Shown here: one piece after another, positions 15,072-23,324 of the stretch
Layout of the letters: each line of letters begins with the position of its first letter
Numbering within the stretch: position 1 is the stretch's first letter
Assembly: GCA_027061945.1 (NCBI GenBank)
Contig: JAMOVR010000095.1
Span: forward strand, 1-52,959
Length of the DNA: 52,959 nt
Reading direction: 5' to 3'
From: Candidatus Heimdallarchaeota archaeon
GTDB lineage: Archaea; Asgardarchaeota; Heimdallarchaeia; Heimdallarchaeales; JAJRWK01
Notes under the pieces: model-generated
Databases searched by the model: none
What the model was told of the DNA's origin: nothing
What the model saw: the letters and a program-made list of their open reading frames with translations, nothing else
Position numbers and translations under genes: made by a program

Positions 15072-18035
15072 ATGGCTGATAAAAATATTTTTGAAAGAGT
15101 AGATAATGTTACTTGGAAAATTCCTCGGACCTATAAAAAAACTATGAGGACAGATGCGATAATCTTTGGGACTGAAAAAATTATCGAACAAATGGATGAT
15201 TATGTAATTAATCAGATTACTAACGTTGCAAGTTTACCTGGTATCGTTGGTAACGCCATGGCCATGCCAGATGCACATATGGGTTATGGGTTTCCTATTG
15301 GAGGAGTTGCTGCTTTTGACTTAGAAAATGGAGTTATATCTCCAGGCGGAATTGGTTTTGATATCAATTGTTTAGCGGCAGATACAAAGATTTTACTCGA
15401 ACATGGATATACTAAAACCATTGCCCAGTTACAAGAAGAATGGAAAGATGAAAAAGTAATAGTAATGGATTTTAATAAGAAAACCCCCATAGAAGCAAAA
15501 ATGATTTATTTCTTTTCTAAAAAACCAGACACTCCTGTATTTAAAATACGAACTGTAAGTGGTAATCAAATAATTGTCACTGCAGATCATCCGATTAAAA
15601 CTCCAAAAGGAATGATAAATGCCGAAGAACTAAAAGAAAATGACAAAATCGCAGTATACCCATTCAAAGGAGTTCCTTACGAAGAACCCGAAAGTACAAC
15701 AATTCTCGCCGAAGAAGATCTTAAGCTATTAAATTTAAGCCAAGATAATTTGAAAGAAATCATTTCTGAACTAAAAAAGAAAGAATTACTTCCATTAAGA
15801 CTTAATTCCCCTAAATTACCTTATCTTATCAAAATCTTTGGCTATCTACTTGAGAGTGGAAACATTGTGAATATAACTCATAAGAAAGGAGTTGTATGGT
15901 TTTATGGGCAAAAGGAAGATCTCTTAGACATCCGTAAGGATCTTTTAAGGCTTGGTTGGTATTCTTCCGATATTGTTATGAAAACAAAAGATATCCCAAT
16001 TGAAACAGCATATGGTGAAGAAATAATTCAAAAAACAGAATATCAAATCAAAATAGATTCTCAAAGTCTTGTTGCATTATTAACAGCATTGGGATTTCCT
16101 TTAGGTAATAAGTCTGCACAAGACTATGAAATTCCTTATTGGATTAATTTGGCACCTTTATGGATGAAGAGACTTTTTTTAGCATCATATTTTGGGGCAA
16201 AACTAAGTACACCTCGAACAATTTTAAATAATGGATATGAGTTTTACACGCCAACCATAAAATTAATCAAAAAATCACAAAATTCAAAATCTGGCTATTC
16301 CTTCTTAAATCAAATTAAAAACTTACTTAACGAATTTGGAATAAAAACCGATGAGATCTCAGAAAATATTATTGTTTCCCCGGAAAATAACGCTTCTGAA
16401 GAAATTATTCTAAAATTGACAATTACACCAGATACTGAAAATCTAATTAATTTATATTCTAAAATTGGTTTTGAATATAGCAGGAAAAAACAGCTTTTGG
16501 GATTAATGGCAACACATTACCTTAAAATTAAACAATTAGCAATGTTTTCTGAGCATGCAAATGTTCAGACAAAAAACATTGAAAACAAAAAACTAATTGA
16601 GCTCTTAAATCAAAACCAAAACGCTATTGAAGCACATACTACGATAAGCACACATTCTTCCCAAGAAAAAAAAGGAGCATATTCTACTTCTGATCTTTTA
16701 ACATTTGAACAATTCATAGAAATAAATGCAATATATGAAAATGGAGCAATTGGTTGGGTTTGGGATGAAATAAAGAACATTGAAGAGTTAAAAAATTATG
16801 ATGATCTGGTTTATGACTTTACTGTTGATCATGAAGATCATAATTTTATTGCTAATAATATTGTAGTTTCAAACTGTGGTATGAGACTAATCCGAACAAA
16901 TCTAACAATTGATGAGGTTAGGCCGAAAATAAAAGAATTAGTCTCAACATTGTTTGACATGATTCCAGTAGGTGCTGGTAGAAAAGGCTTTGTCCCATTA
17001 AACAGAGCAGAGTTTGAAGAAGTAGTTACTATGGGCGTAGATTGGACTGTTGAAAAGGGCTTTGCCTGGAAAAATGACAAAGATCACACTGAAGCAAGAG
17101 GGCGTTTAGAAGATGCTGATCCTGAAGCAATTAGCGCTAGGGCATTCAAAAGGGGAAAAGATCAGTTAGGTACCCTTGGCAGTGGAAATCATTATTTAGA
17201 GATTCAATATGTCCATCCAGGGGATATTCATGATCCCGAAACTGCTAAAGCATTTGGAATAGAACAGGAAAATCAAGTTACTGTAATGGTTCATTGTGGA
17301 TCTCGTGGATTTGGACATCAAATAGGTACCGATTATCTTAAACTATTTCTTGATATCATGCCAAAATATGGTATTAAAGTTTTAGACCGTGAGCTCGCAT
17401 GTGCCCCATTTAATTCACCAGAAGGACAGAGATATTGGAAAGCAATGAGTGCAGCCGCAAACATGGCTTGGGCCAATAGACAAGTAATAACCTACCAATT
17501 AAGAAAAGCATTTGAGAAAGTGTTCAAAACTCCTGCTGAAGACCTCGGTATGGAATTGGTGTATGATGTGGCCCATAACATAGCAAAAATTGAAGAATAT
17601 GAGATAAATGGTAAAAGGCGTAAATTAATAGTCCACAGGAAAGGGGCCACTAGATCTTTTGGCCCTGGACAACCAGAACTGCCCGTTGAATACAGAAAAT
17701 ATGGGCAACCAGTAATTATCGGGGGTTCCATGGAAACAGGTTCTTATCTTTTAGTAGGCACGGAAACAGCAATGAGGAAAACATTCGGTAGTACTGCACA
17801 TGGCTCAGGTAGAACAATGAGTAGGAGAAAAGCAAAACGTAGTGTTAGAGGTGATGAACTTCAAAAACAAATGGAGAAAAAAGGAATCTACGTCAAAGCT
17901 GCATCAATGAGTGGTTTAGCAGAAGAAGCAGGTTTTGCTTACAAAAATATTGATGAAGTTATTCACTCAGTTCACTTAGCAGGAATATCTAAACCAGTAG
18001 TTAAGTTAAGACCTATTGGAAACATAAAGGGATAA
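15072..18035 (+). CDS. rtcB: RNA-splicing ligase RtcB, interrupted by an intein
   Basis: The 987-residue precursor contains RtcB split by an intein. The N-extein (residues 1-99) has PDAHMGYGFPIGGVAAFD and PGGIGFDIN; the C-extein resumes with CGMRLIRTNL and continues with GSGNHYLEIQ, HCGSRGFGHQ, AHNIAK and the HRKGATRSFGPG segment. After splicing the enzyme would be 485 residues. RtcB joins RNA 2',3'-cyclic phosphate and 5'-OH ends with GTP and Mn, mainly in tRNA splicing. The Cys just after the intein corresponds to the metal-binding Cys of RtcB, so the enzyme should be inactive until splicing. I chose ATG 15072: a ggagtga ribosome binding site covers the upstream GTG at 15063. Archease is encoded divergently. 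Confidence 0.95.
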   Translation: MADKNIFERVDNVTWKIPRTYKKTMRTDAIIFGTEKIIEQMDDYVINQITNVASLPGIVGNAMAMPDAHMGYGFPIGGVAAFDLENGVISPGGIGFDINCLAADTKILLEHGYTKTIAQLQEEWKDEKVIVMDFNKKTPIEAKMIYFFSKKPDTPVFKIRTVSGNQIIVTADHPIKTPKGMINAEELKENDKIAVYPFKGVPYEEPESTTILAEEDLKLLNLSQDNLKEIISELKKKELLPLRLNSPKLPYLIKIFGYLLESGNIVNITHKKGVVWFYGQKEDLLDIRKDLLRLGWYSSDIVMKTKDIPIETAYGEEIIQKTEYQIKIDSQSLVALLTALGFPLGNKSAQDYEIPYWINLAPLWMKRLFLASYFGAKLSTPRTILNNGYEFYTPTIKLIKKSQNSKSGYSFLNQIKNLLNEFGIKTDEISENIIVSPENNASEEIILKLTITPDTENLINLYSKIGFEYSRKKQLLGLMATHYLKIKQLAMFSEHANVQTKNIENKKLIELLNQNQNAIEAHTTISTHSSQEKKGAYSTSDLLTFEQFIEINAIYENGAIGWVWDEIKNIEELKNYDDLVYDFTVDHEDHNFIANNIVVSNCGMRLIRTNLTIDEVRPKIKELVSTLFDMIPVGAGRKGFVPLNRAEFEEVVTMGVDWTVEKGFAWKNDKDHTEARGRLEDADPEAISARAFKRGKDQLGTLGSGNHYLEIQYVHPGDIHDPETAKAFGIEQENQVTVMVHCGSRGFGHQIGTDYLKLFLDIMPKYGIKVLDRELACAPFNSPEGQRYWKAMSAAANMAWANRQVITYQLRKAFEKVFKTPAEDLGMELVYDVAHNIAKIEEYEINGKRRKLIVHRKGATRSFGPGQPELPVEYRKYGQPVIIGGSMETGSYLLVGTETAMRKTFGSTAHGSGRTMSRRKAKRSVRGDELQKQMEKKGIYVKAASMSGLAEEAGFAYKNIDEVIHSVHLAGISKPVVKLRPIGNIKG
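15369..16874 (+). other. Intein in RtcB with degenerate LAGLIDADG motifs
   Basis: A 502-residue in-frame insertion between DIN and CGMR. It begins with Cys1 (CLAADTKILL), has block B VTADHPIKTP with the T-x-x-H motif, and ends FIANNIVVSN before Cys+1. The penultimate residue is Ser rather than the usual His. The middle resembles a LAGLIDADG homing endonuclease: FGYLLESGN and FLASYFGAKL sit where the two dodecapeptides should be, but neither has the catalytic acidic residue at its normal place. The splicing parts look complete; the endonuclease probably is not active. The site is the same conserved position used by RtcB inteins in other archaea, as I recall. Confidence 0.9.
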
Positions 18036-18150
18036 TTTATTAAAAAATAAATTAAAAAATTAACTATATCTTCCTCTACTTCCTTTTCTTTTCCCTATCA
18101 TCCAAACGATATGATTTTATTATTAAAAAACGAGATGACTTCAGATTGCT

Positions 18151-19521
18151 TTGAAAAACAATGGTTCTCTTTTAGTTCCTATTAATTATCAACAAAAAAT
18201 AGTAACTCCTTTTAATTCATTAAATCGTTTTCTTATATATTATGTTGCTTTTATAATTAGGGCCGTTACAGCGGTGTTATTTATAGATCGAATTGATGGT
18301 TCGGTTTTCATACAAACAACAAAGGATATCTTACTATACAAAACAGAACTATATTTCGATTCAACTTTGCAGTATAAATTCAATTATTTCCCTTTAGTAT
18401 ATCTGATATATTTACCTTCAATGGCTTTCTATTACTTTATATTTCCAATTAAATCACCCGCTTTTGAACGTTTATTTTTAAAACTTCCTCTAATTCTTGG
18501 CGAATTATTTGCAGCTTATCTGTTCCGCCCAATAAATAAAAAAACCATGGTTTCAACTTTGGAATTATTTATCCTATTTAATCCTTTTATTTTGTATGCT
18601 GGTAGTTATAAGTCTCAGTTTGATATATTTCCCGGCATTTTTATGTTATTAGCATGGAGAAAAAAAATAGAAGAAAGACCTTATGCTTCCGGCATTTTTT
18701 CAGGAATTGCAATGATGATGAAGCAATATTCATTGTTATTCTCATTTTTTATATGGCTACATTATGTTAGGCATGATAAAAAAAAGGCATATTATCATTC
18801 GCTTGGAATTATTACGGTGTTTATCCCTGTTTTAGGAATTGGCGCTCTATTAAATCCACATGGAATGATTTATCATGCTATTTTATTTCATTTAGGTAGA
18901 AATCCTAATGGTTATTCTCTAACAGTAATTATTTACTATGCAACTTTAGCAATCTTGTCTTTTTTAGGGTCTTTTCAAATAATAACTACTTTAATCGCCC
19001 AAGGAATCCTTTTAGTTGCTAACTTCTTACTTCTTTATTTATTAGTTAAAATAAGCATAAGGGTATGGAATACACCCAAAAATGATTATGCTGGACTGCT
19101 ATATAACGTATTGTTAGGATTTGGGATCTTTTATTTTTTAAATAAAGGATTTTTATTTCACTATTTAGCAGCGTTCTTTGTATTGTTAACTGAATATTGG
19201 CGAATTACTAGGCGTAAACCATCTTTAAGGTTGTTAGCTTGGGAAATTGCTTTTATTCCCATAATTTATGCTTTGCGAATAATTCTTATGGTGCCTATTG
19301 ATATTAAAGTTTTAATTGGTCCTAATTGGTTTTTGATTTTATGGATAATTCTCATTCTTATTCATATGCTCATTATTATACTTATTACAATAATAAAAGG
19401 AAAGAATTATCTATTTTATAACAAAAAAGTAAAGATAGGATATGTTATTTTTCTTATTCTTTTGCCTCTCCATTTCTATGGCCTATATTTGACCCTTAAA
19501 CTCCAACTTTATACTCCATAA
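18151..19521 (+). CDS. GT-C-like multi-pass membrane glycosyltransferase
   Basis: A 456-residue membrane protein with about eleven predicted helices. The first extracytoplasmic loop (about 45-85) has acidic and Tyr-rich sequence, then FNYFPLVYLIYLP; further on LFNPFILYAGSYKSQFDIFP resembles the NP...Q.D..P region of GT-C enzymes such as the GT87 and PIG-M type families, which use lipid-linked sugars. The start is TTG at 18151 with a weak gagatga sequence upstream; no ATG gives the full first helix. The fold assignment is moderate and the sugar is unknown. It ends about 120 bp before a small zinc-ribbon gene. Confidence 0.65.
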   Translation: MKNNGSLLVPINYQQKIVTPFNSLNRFLIYYVAFIIRAVTAVLFIDRIDGSVFIQTTKDILLYKTELYFDSTLQYKFNYFPLVYLIYLPSMAFYYFIFPIKSPAFERLFLKLPLILGELFAAYLFRPINKKTMVSTLELFILFNPFILYAGSYKSQFDIFPGIFMLLAWRKKIEERPYASGIFSGIAMMMKQYSLLFSFFIWLHYVRHDKKKAYYHSLGIITVFIPVLGIGALLNPHGMIYHAILFHLGRNPNGYSLTVIIYYATLAILSFLGSFQIITTLIAQGILLVANFLLLYLLVKISIRVWNTPKNDYAGLLYNVLLGFGIFYFLNKGFLFHYLAAFFVLLTEYWRITRRKPSLRLLAWEIAFIPIIYALRIILMVPIDIKVLIGPNWFLILWIILILIHMLIIILITIIKGKNYLFYNKKVKIGYVIFLILLPLHFYGLYLTLKLQLYTP

Positions 19522-19640
19522 TTATAATTTTACCGTATTCAAATGTCTTTTAAATCCAAGAAATATTAGCCTATGCGCGATGAGATAAGGGTTAAAAGTT
19601 TAATAGTATGGTGAGTAAAAAGACATAGTAGGTGGTAGTT

Positions 19641-19802
19641 ATGCCAAGATGTCCTAAATGTGGTTCAACCAAGGTAAGAAAAGTGGAAGACAAAACAAAA
19701 ATCGTAGCAGTAATTGGACACACTCCCAGATACAAAACTTATTACATCTGTGGAAATTGTACATATCAATGGGATCCAGAAGAACAAAAATCAACAGAAT
19801 GA
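19641..19802 (+). CDS. 53-aa zinc-ribbon protein
   Basis: A short intact gene for 53 residues starting MPRCPKCGSTKV. It has two CxxC knuckles, CPKC (4-7) and CGNC (37-40), about 30 residues apart, followed by TYQW. This spacing is that of a TFIIS/RPB9-type C-terminal zinc ribbon, so a nucleic-acid or transcription role is likely, though no longer homologue is implied. The ATG follows an ggtggt ribosome binding site (19631-19636). The stop TGA is at 19800-19802. The gene lies between the GT-C-like gene and the Gdt1-family transporter on the same strand. Confidence 0.8.
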   Translation: MPRCPKCGSTKVRKVEDKTKIVAVIGHTPRYKTYYICGNCTYQWDPEEQKSTE

Positions 19803-19940
19803 TCTTGAAAAAAGAAAGGAGAACTTTTTTCTTAGGCAAACTCGTTGTTCATTTCATTTCTTAAAAGATAGGCCTTTCTTACTAATTAACTGTGTCATTA
19901 TTGTTTCCCTTTTTAATGAATTTTTTTAAAAACGAATAGG

Positions 19941-20546
19941 ATGTCATATTCCATTTTAAACATCATTATAGCTACTATGATTATCTTTTTAGCAGAACTA
20001 GGAGATAAAACTGGACTATTAGTTATTGCTTTGTCAAGTAAAACTGGAAAAACAAAATCAGTGATTATTGGTGCAATGCTTGGTCTATTTTTTATGACAA
20101 TAATGGGTATTATTGCGGGGTCATTATTAACTCAATTAGTAAGTAATATGTATCTTGTTCATTTAATTGGTGCAACAATTTTTGTAATTATCGGGGTTTA
20201 TCTCATTTATAAGTCTTTGAGAAAAGATTCAGAAGAGAAAAAAGAAGAAGATAATCCTTCAGGGAAATCTATTTCTGAGTATAGCCATTGGAAAGTTATC
20301 TTCTTGTCATTAATAGCAATTGGAAGTGCCGAATTCTTAGATAAAACCCAATTTGCAGTAGTAACTTTAACTATTGAGTTTGGTTGGATAAATACGTTAA
20401 TTGGTTCTATGTTAGGGTTCTTTTTGATTACTTTTTTAGAAGCAATACTTGGTAATAAGTTGTCTGAAAAACTACCTGAAAAATATGTTGACCGTTTTGC
20501 AGGAATGCTATTCGTGTTAGCGGCAGTCTTTATGGTTTTATTTTAG
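19941..20546 (+). CDS. Gdt1/TMEM165 (UPF0016) family cation transporter
   Basis: A 201-residue membrane protein with six to seven helices arranged as two repeats. Each repeat carries the family signature: ELGDKT at residues 19-24 and EFLDKT at 131-136 (the second has Leu for Gly). A charged cytoplasmic linker (about 93-115) separates them. UPF0016 proteins exchange Mn or Ca for protons: MneA and Gdt1/TMEM165 are members. It stands alone on the plus strand about 140 bp after the zinc-ribbon gene, with no clear ribosome binding site. Confidence 0.9.
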   Translation: MSYSILNIIIATMIIFLAELGDKTGLLVIALSSKTGKTKSVIIGAMLGLFFMTIMGIIAGSLLTQLVSNMYLVHLIGATIFVIIGVYLIYKSLRKDSEEKKEEDNPSGKSISEYSHWKVIFLSLIAIGSAEFLDKTQFAVVTLTIEFGWINTLIGSMLGFFLITFLEAILGNKLSEKLPEKYVDRFAGMLFVLAAVFMVLF

Positions 20547-20722
20547 CGTTTGAGATTTAAACTAAAAAAGAAAAACAATTTTTTTAGTAGATTTATATTA
20601 AAAACTCTTTATTTTCACTTATTACCGGTTTTTGGATAACCATTAAACTACCAATAGTTTATAGGTATGAATGGCATACCAAAATATGGGAATGTGTCTA
20701 GGGTACTGTGAGGGTATTAAAT

Positions 20723-21190
20723 ATGAACACTGAAAGAAGAAAGATCTCCTCTTTGGCGCTTGATCTTGAGAGATTGTCTGCCATAGGGGATGTGATTACC
20801 GTTCAGATCGATTTACAACCTTTACCTGATGTCATACAAGAGCAACTAAAAACAATATTTAACGATCCACATAAATTAGGCAGATATCGGGATAATATGA
20901 TTTTTATTGATCGGGCTGGAGCTGCACATATTGATTATGAAGAGATATTAACTAAGATTGCAACAATTACTGGTGGTATTGATTCAATTGATGGAATTGT
21001 TGCTATGTTGGAAATTCCTTATCAAGGTGTAAAGCAACCTATTGTTGTAGAATTAGATTTTGAGCATAAAGCACCCCAAGTTTTATCTGTTCATAATACT
21101 AAGGAATTATTTAATATAACAAATCTTATTCAAGCAAAATGGGCTTTATCAAGGAAATTAATTAGCGAAGAAACAAATGATAAAATATAA
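20723..21190 (+). CDS. Hypothetical protein, conserved-looking, unknown
   Basis: A 155-residue soluble protein that I do not recognise. It has an alternating strand/helix pattern (DVITVQIDLQPLP, then NMIFIDRAG, then a helix with YEEILTKIATITGG, then GIVAMLEIPY and PIVVELDFEHKAP) suggestive of a compact alpha/beta or longin-like fold. There are no Cys residues, no membrane segments and no catalytic motif. I chose the ATG at 20723: the GTG at 20708 lies inside the gtgaggg sequence that would serve as ribosome binding site. It ends 26 bp before a convergent membrane-protein gene. Confidence 0.65.
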   Translation: MNTERRKISSLALDLERLSAIGDVITVQIDLQPLPDVIQEQLKTIFNDPHKLGRYRDNMIFIDRAGAAHIDYEEILTKIATITGGIDSIDGIVAMLEIPYQGVKQPIVVELDFEHKAPQVLSVHNTKELFNITNLIQAKWALSRKLISEETNDKI

Positions 21191-21216
21191 AGATAAGAGA
21201 TCTTCGGTCATTATGC

Positions 21217-22302
21217 TTAATGAGAATAATGTTTATGAGGGACAAATGGAAATTTTTCTAATATGATCTTATCCGCTTTATCAAACTGAGAAACAAAATA
21301 TCTATCATCATTAATTTCTTTTCTAAAAACAAAACAAAATTCTTCTGCGAAGGCCTTAAGGCCGATTTTCAAAACTTTACTTACATTTGAAGAAATTAGC
21401 AGGAATCCAACATTATGTTCAGATTGATTATATATCTGAATAGCGGCGTCTTTCAACTTTATCTCTTCAACTTGACCTTTACCGATACTTTCACCCATTA
21501 AATCGAATAATCCCCTAATAGCGCCACTAAACAATATAATATTCAATTCATCAATTTTATTCCATTCATAAGAATAAAGCGGAATCCCGGAGATCAAGTC
21601 TACAGAGATCACAGCATAAACTTTGAAAGGCAACACATAACCTAGTTTAGGTTCTTTCCAAAAACTGTAAGAAGACAAAAATACCCCCATAGAAACAAAC
21701 ATGTAATCTATCCCAGGAAATAACCAGACTAATCCAGTAGCAAAAGAAAGAGACGCTATTGGTCCAGACATTGTGGCACCTATCAAAGAAAGTAATGCAT
21801 ATTTCTTAATATTAGAAGGGCTTTTGTAGTAAATTTTAGTATTATAGTAGAACCATAAGGAACTATAAAGTAGAAAAATAATTGCACCACTTAGCATGAA
21901 GTAACCATTTAAAGAAGGCGCTACCTCATTCATTTTTGAGATATTAATAGATATAGCTTGTTCATCAAAAGCAAATACTAACATTAATGTTGAAAAAAAG
22001 GTTAAAATAATAATTTTATAAACATCCATATCAACTCGAGAGACAGTATCAATTAACCAAGAAATTGAAAAACCTATGGGAATCGTAATTAAAATAGCTA
22101 ATATATACACTAAAATATTAAGACTCCAGTAAGCATAACTAAGAAAAATAATACTTAAGAAAATAAATAACCATGAAATAGACATTGAGAGAAAATGTGG
22201 ATATCTGTGTTTTTTAAAGCCTAATACACTTATTCCTAATGCAAGTAGAGATGGTAGAATACTTATTGTCAATATTATTGCTCCAGTATGTGAATAAATC
22301 AT
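21217..22302 (-). CDS. Membrane protein with longin/roadblock-like C-terminal domain
   Basis: A 361-residue protein in two parts. Residues 1-210 hold about seven to eight membrane helices, in an arrangement like sensory 7TM modules. Residues about 225-361 are soluble: a strand YVLPFKVYAVISVD, a second strand after GIPLYSYEW, a helix LFSGAIRGLFDLMGESIG, then strands and a C-terminal helix with FAEEFCFVFRK. The strand-helix-strand pattern and the hydrophobic helix look like the longin/roadblock family, though with no diagnostic motif. The gene is convergent with an unknown gene and is followed upstream by the IS605-like copy E. The fold call is inference from pattern only. Confidence 0.6.
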   Translation of the reverse strand: MIYSHTGAIILTISILPSLLALGISVLGFKKHRYPHFLSMSISWLFIFLSIIFLSYAYWSLNILVYILAILITIPIGFSISWLIDTVSRVDMDVYKIIILTFFSTLMLVFAFDEQAISINISKMNEVAPSLNGYFMLSGAIIFLLYSSLWFYYNTKIYYKSPSNIKKYALLSLIGATMSGPIASLSFATGLVWLFPGIDYMFVSMGVFLSSYSFWKEPKLGYVLPFKVYAVISVDLISGIPLYSYEWNKIDELNIILFSGAIRGLFDLMGESIGKGQVEEIKLKDAAIQIYNQSEHNVGFLLISSNVSKVLKIGLKAFAEEFCFVFRKEINDDRYFVSQFDKADKIILEKFPFVPHKHYSH

Positions 22303-22428
22303 TTCATACCCTCAAAGATCCTAATAATTCTCCTTTTTTAAAAGAAAAAGAGAACAACTAGAATTTCTCGTGATTGTTTCTAATTTATTTATGATGTACA
22401 TAAAAGTTGAGGAAAATATTTCCATTAT

Positions 22429-22670
22429 GTGAACTATCTCTTGCTTTTACTGAGAGTTTCCTTACTGCTTTTTAAGTAAGGTATCTCTAAACTATTTTCT
22501 TGTAAGAGAACTGCCTGGTAATAGCCGATTTTATGAAGGCTTTTTAACAGACGCTACAGTAGGAGTTATTTCATCTATCTATACAAGTCCCGCCAACAAT
22601 ACTATAAAAAAAGATGATCGATATCAATGATTATTCCATTTTCCCTTGCGGAAGGGGACTTCCCGCCAAG
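22429..22670 (-). mobile_element. Degenerate IS200/IS605-like element, copy E
   Basis: On the minus strand this unit opens with TTGGCGGGAAGTCCC near 22670, matching the left hairpin of copies A and B, and ends with the right hairpin CTCTCAGTAAAAGCAAGAG followed by ATAGTTCAC at 22429. The closing GCCGA arm of the left hairpin and the GC-rich core are lost. It fills most of the 419-bp gap between the membrane-protein and Roadblock genes; I see nothing else there. It is far more divergent than A and B, so it is an old insertion. Confidence 0.55.
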
Positions 22671-22721
22671 ATAGGCAAAAATTAAGAGATTAAAAAAGCA
22701 GTAAAAACCATATTCTAAATT

Positions 22722-23096
22722 CTAAGATAGTAATGGCTTTATTTTTTTAAGGAGCTGTTTTGCATTTAGCATTAGTAAACCCTTTGTTTCTTCTGTCGTT
22801 GCAATAATTACTAAATGATAATCTTTGTTTATTGGCAAAAGCAAAATGTTATGGTTTTCTTCCTCGATCAAGACCCTTTTTAATTGATAATTGCCCTTGA
22901 ATAAAGCTGATAACGTATTGTCAGCTAGTGAAAGAATTCTTTCACTCATTGCTTGAACAATTTCTCGGGGGTATTCTTGACTTGCTTCTGCCAAAACAAG
23001 TGCTTGTGGAGAATAAATAATTGAGGTTCCTTTGATTCCCTCAGTTTCTTCTTCAAACTCGCGAAGGACTTTTTCTATTTCATGTGCATTAACCAT
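22722..23096 (-). CDS. Roadblock/LC7-domain protein
   Basis: A 124-residue single-domain protein with the Roadblock/LC7 (MglB-like) pattern: an N-terminal helix (VLREFEEETEGIKG), a strand TSIIYSP with ALVLAEASQ, a long helix around MSERILSLADNTLSAL, strands KRVLIEEENHNILLLPI and DYHLVIIATTE, and a C-terminal helix. Such proteins bind and regulate small GTPases or dynein in eukaryotes and MglA in bacteria. Asgard archaea carry many copies. A GTPase partner could be the small GTPase at 7803-8711, but the two are 14 kb apart. No clear ribosome binding site is seen. Confidence 0.85.
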   Translation of the reverse strand: MVNAHEIEKVLREFEEETEGIKGTSIIYSPQALVLAEASQEYPREIVQAMSERILSLADNTLSALFKGNYQLKRVLIEEENHNILLLPINKDYHLVIIATTEETKGLLMLNAKQLLKKIKPLLS

Positions 23097-23324
23097 GAGT
23101 CAATGGCCCCCGTTAATTTACTTACATCATATTGTTATGTTGATAGTATTTAGGATTTGCTAGAAAAAAATGTTGTGTAAATTCAGAACATGATAAATTG
23201 ATAACTTGAAAATATTGGTAGAAATAGGGAAAAGACAAAATATATCTTGTGAAAACCCTTTTTTCTCCTAAAAACCATTTTTTTTGAGAAGTTTTCTTAT
23301 ACTATTCAATCAAAGAAATAAATA

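Noticed and set aside
18036-18150. Second start or small gene before the GT-C-like gene
   Set aside because: An ATG at 18134 opens a frame that stops within about 18 codons, without homology; the TTG start at 18151 fits the membrane protein better.
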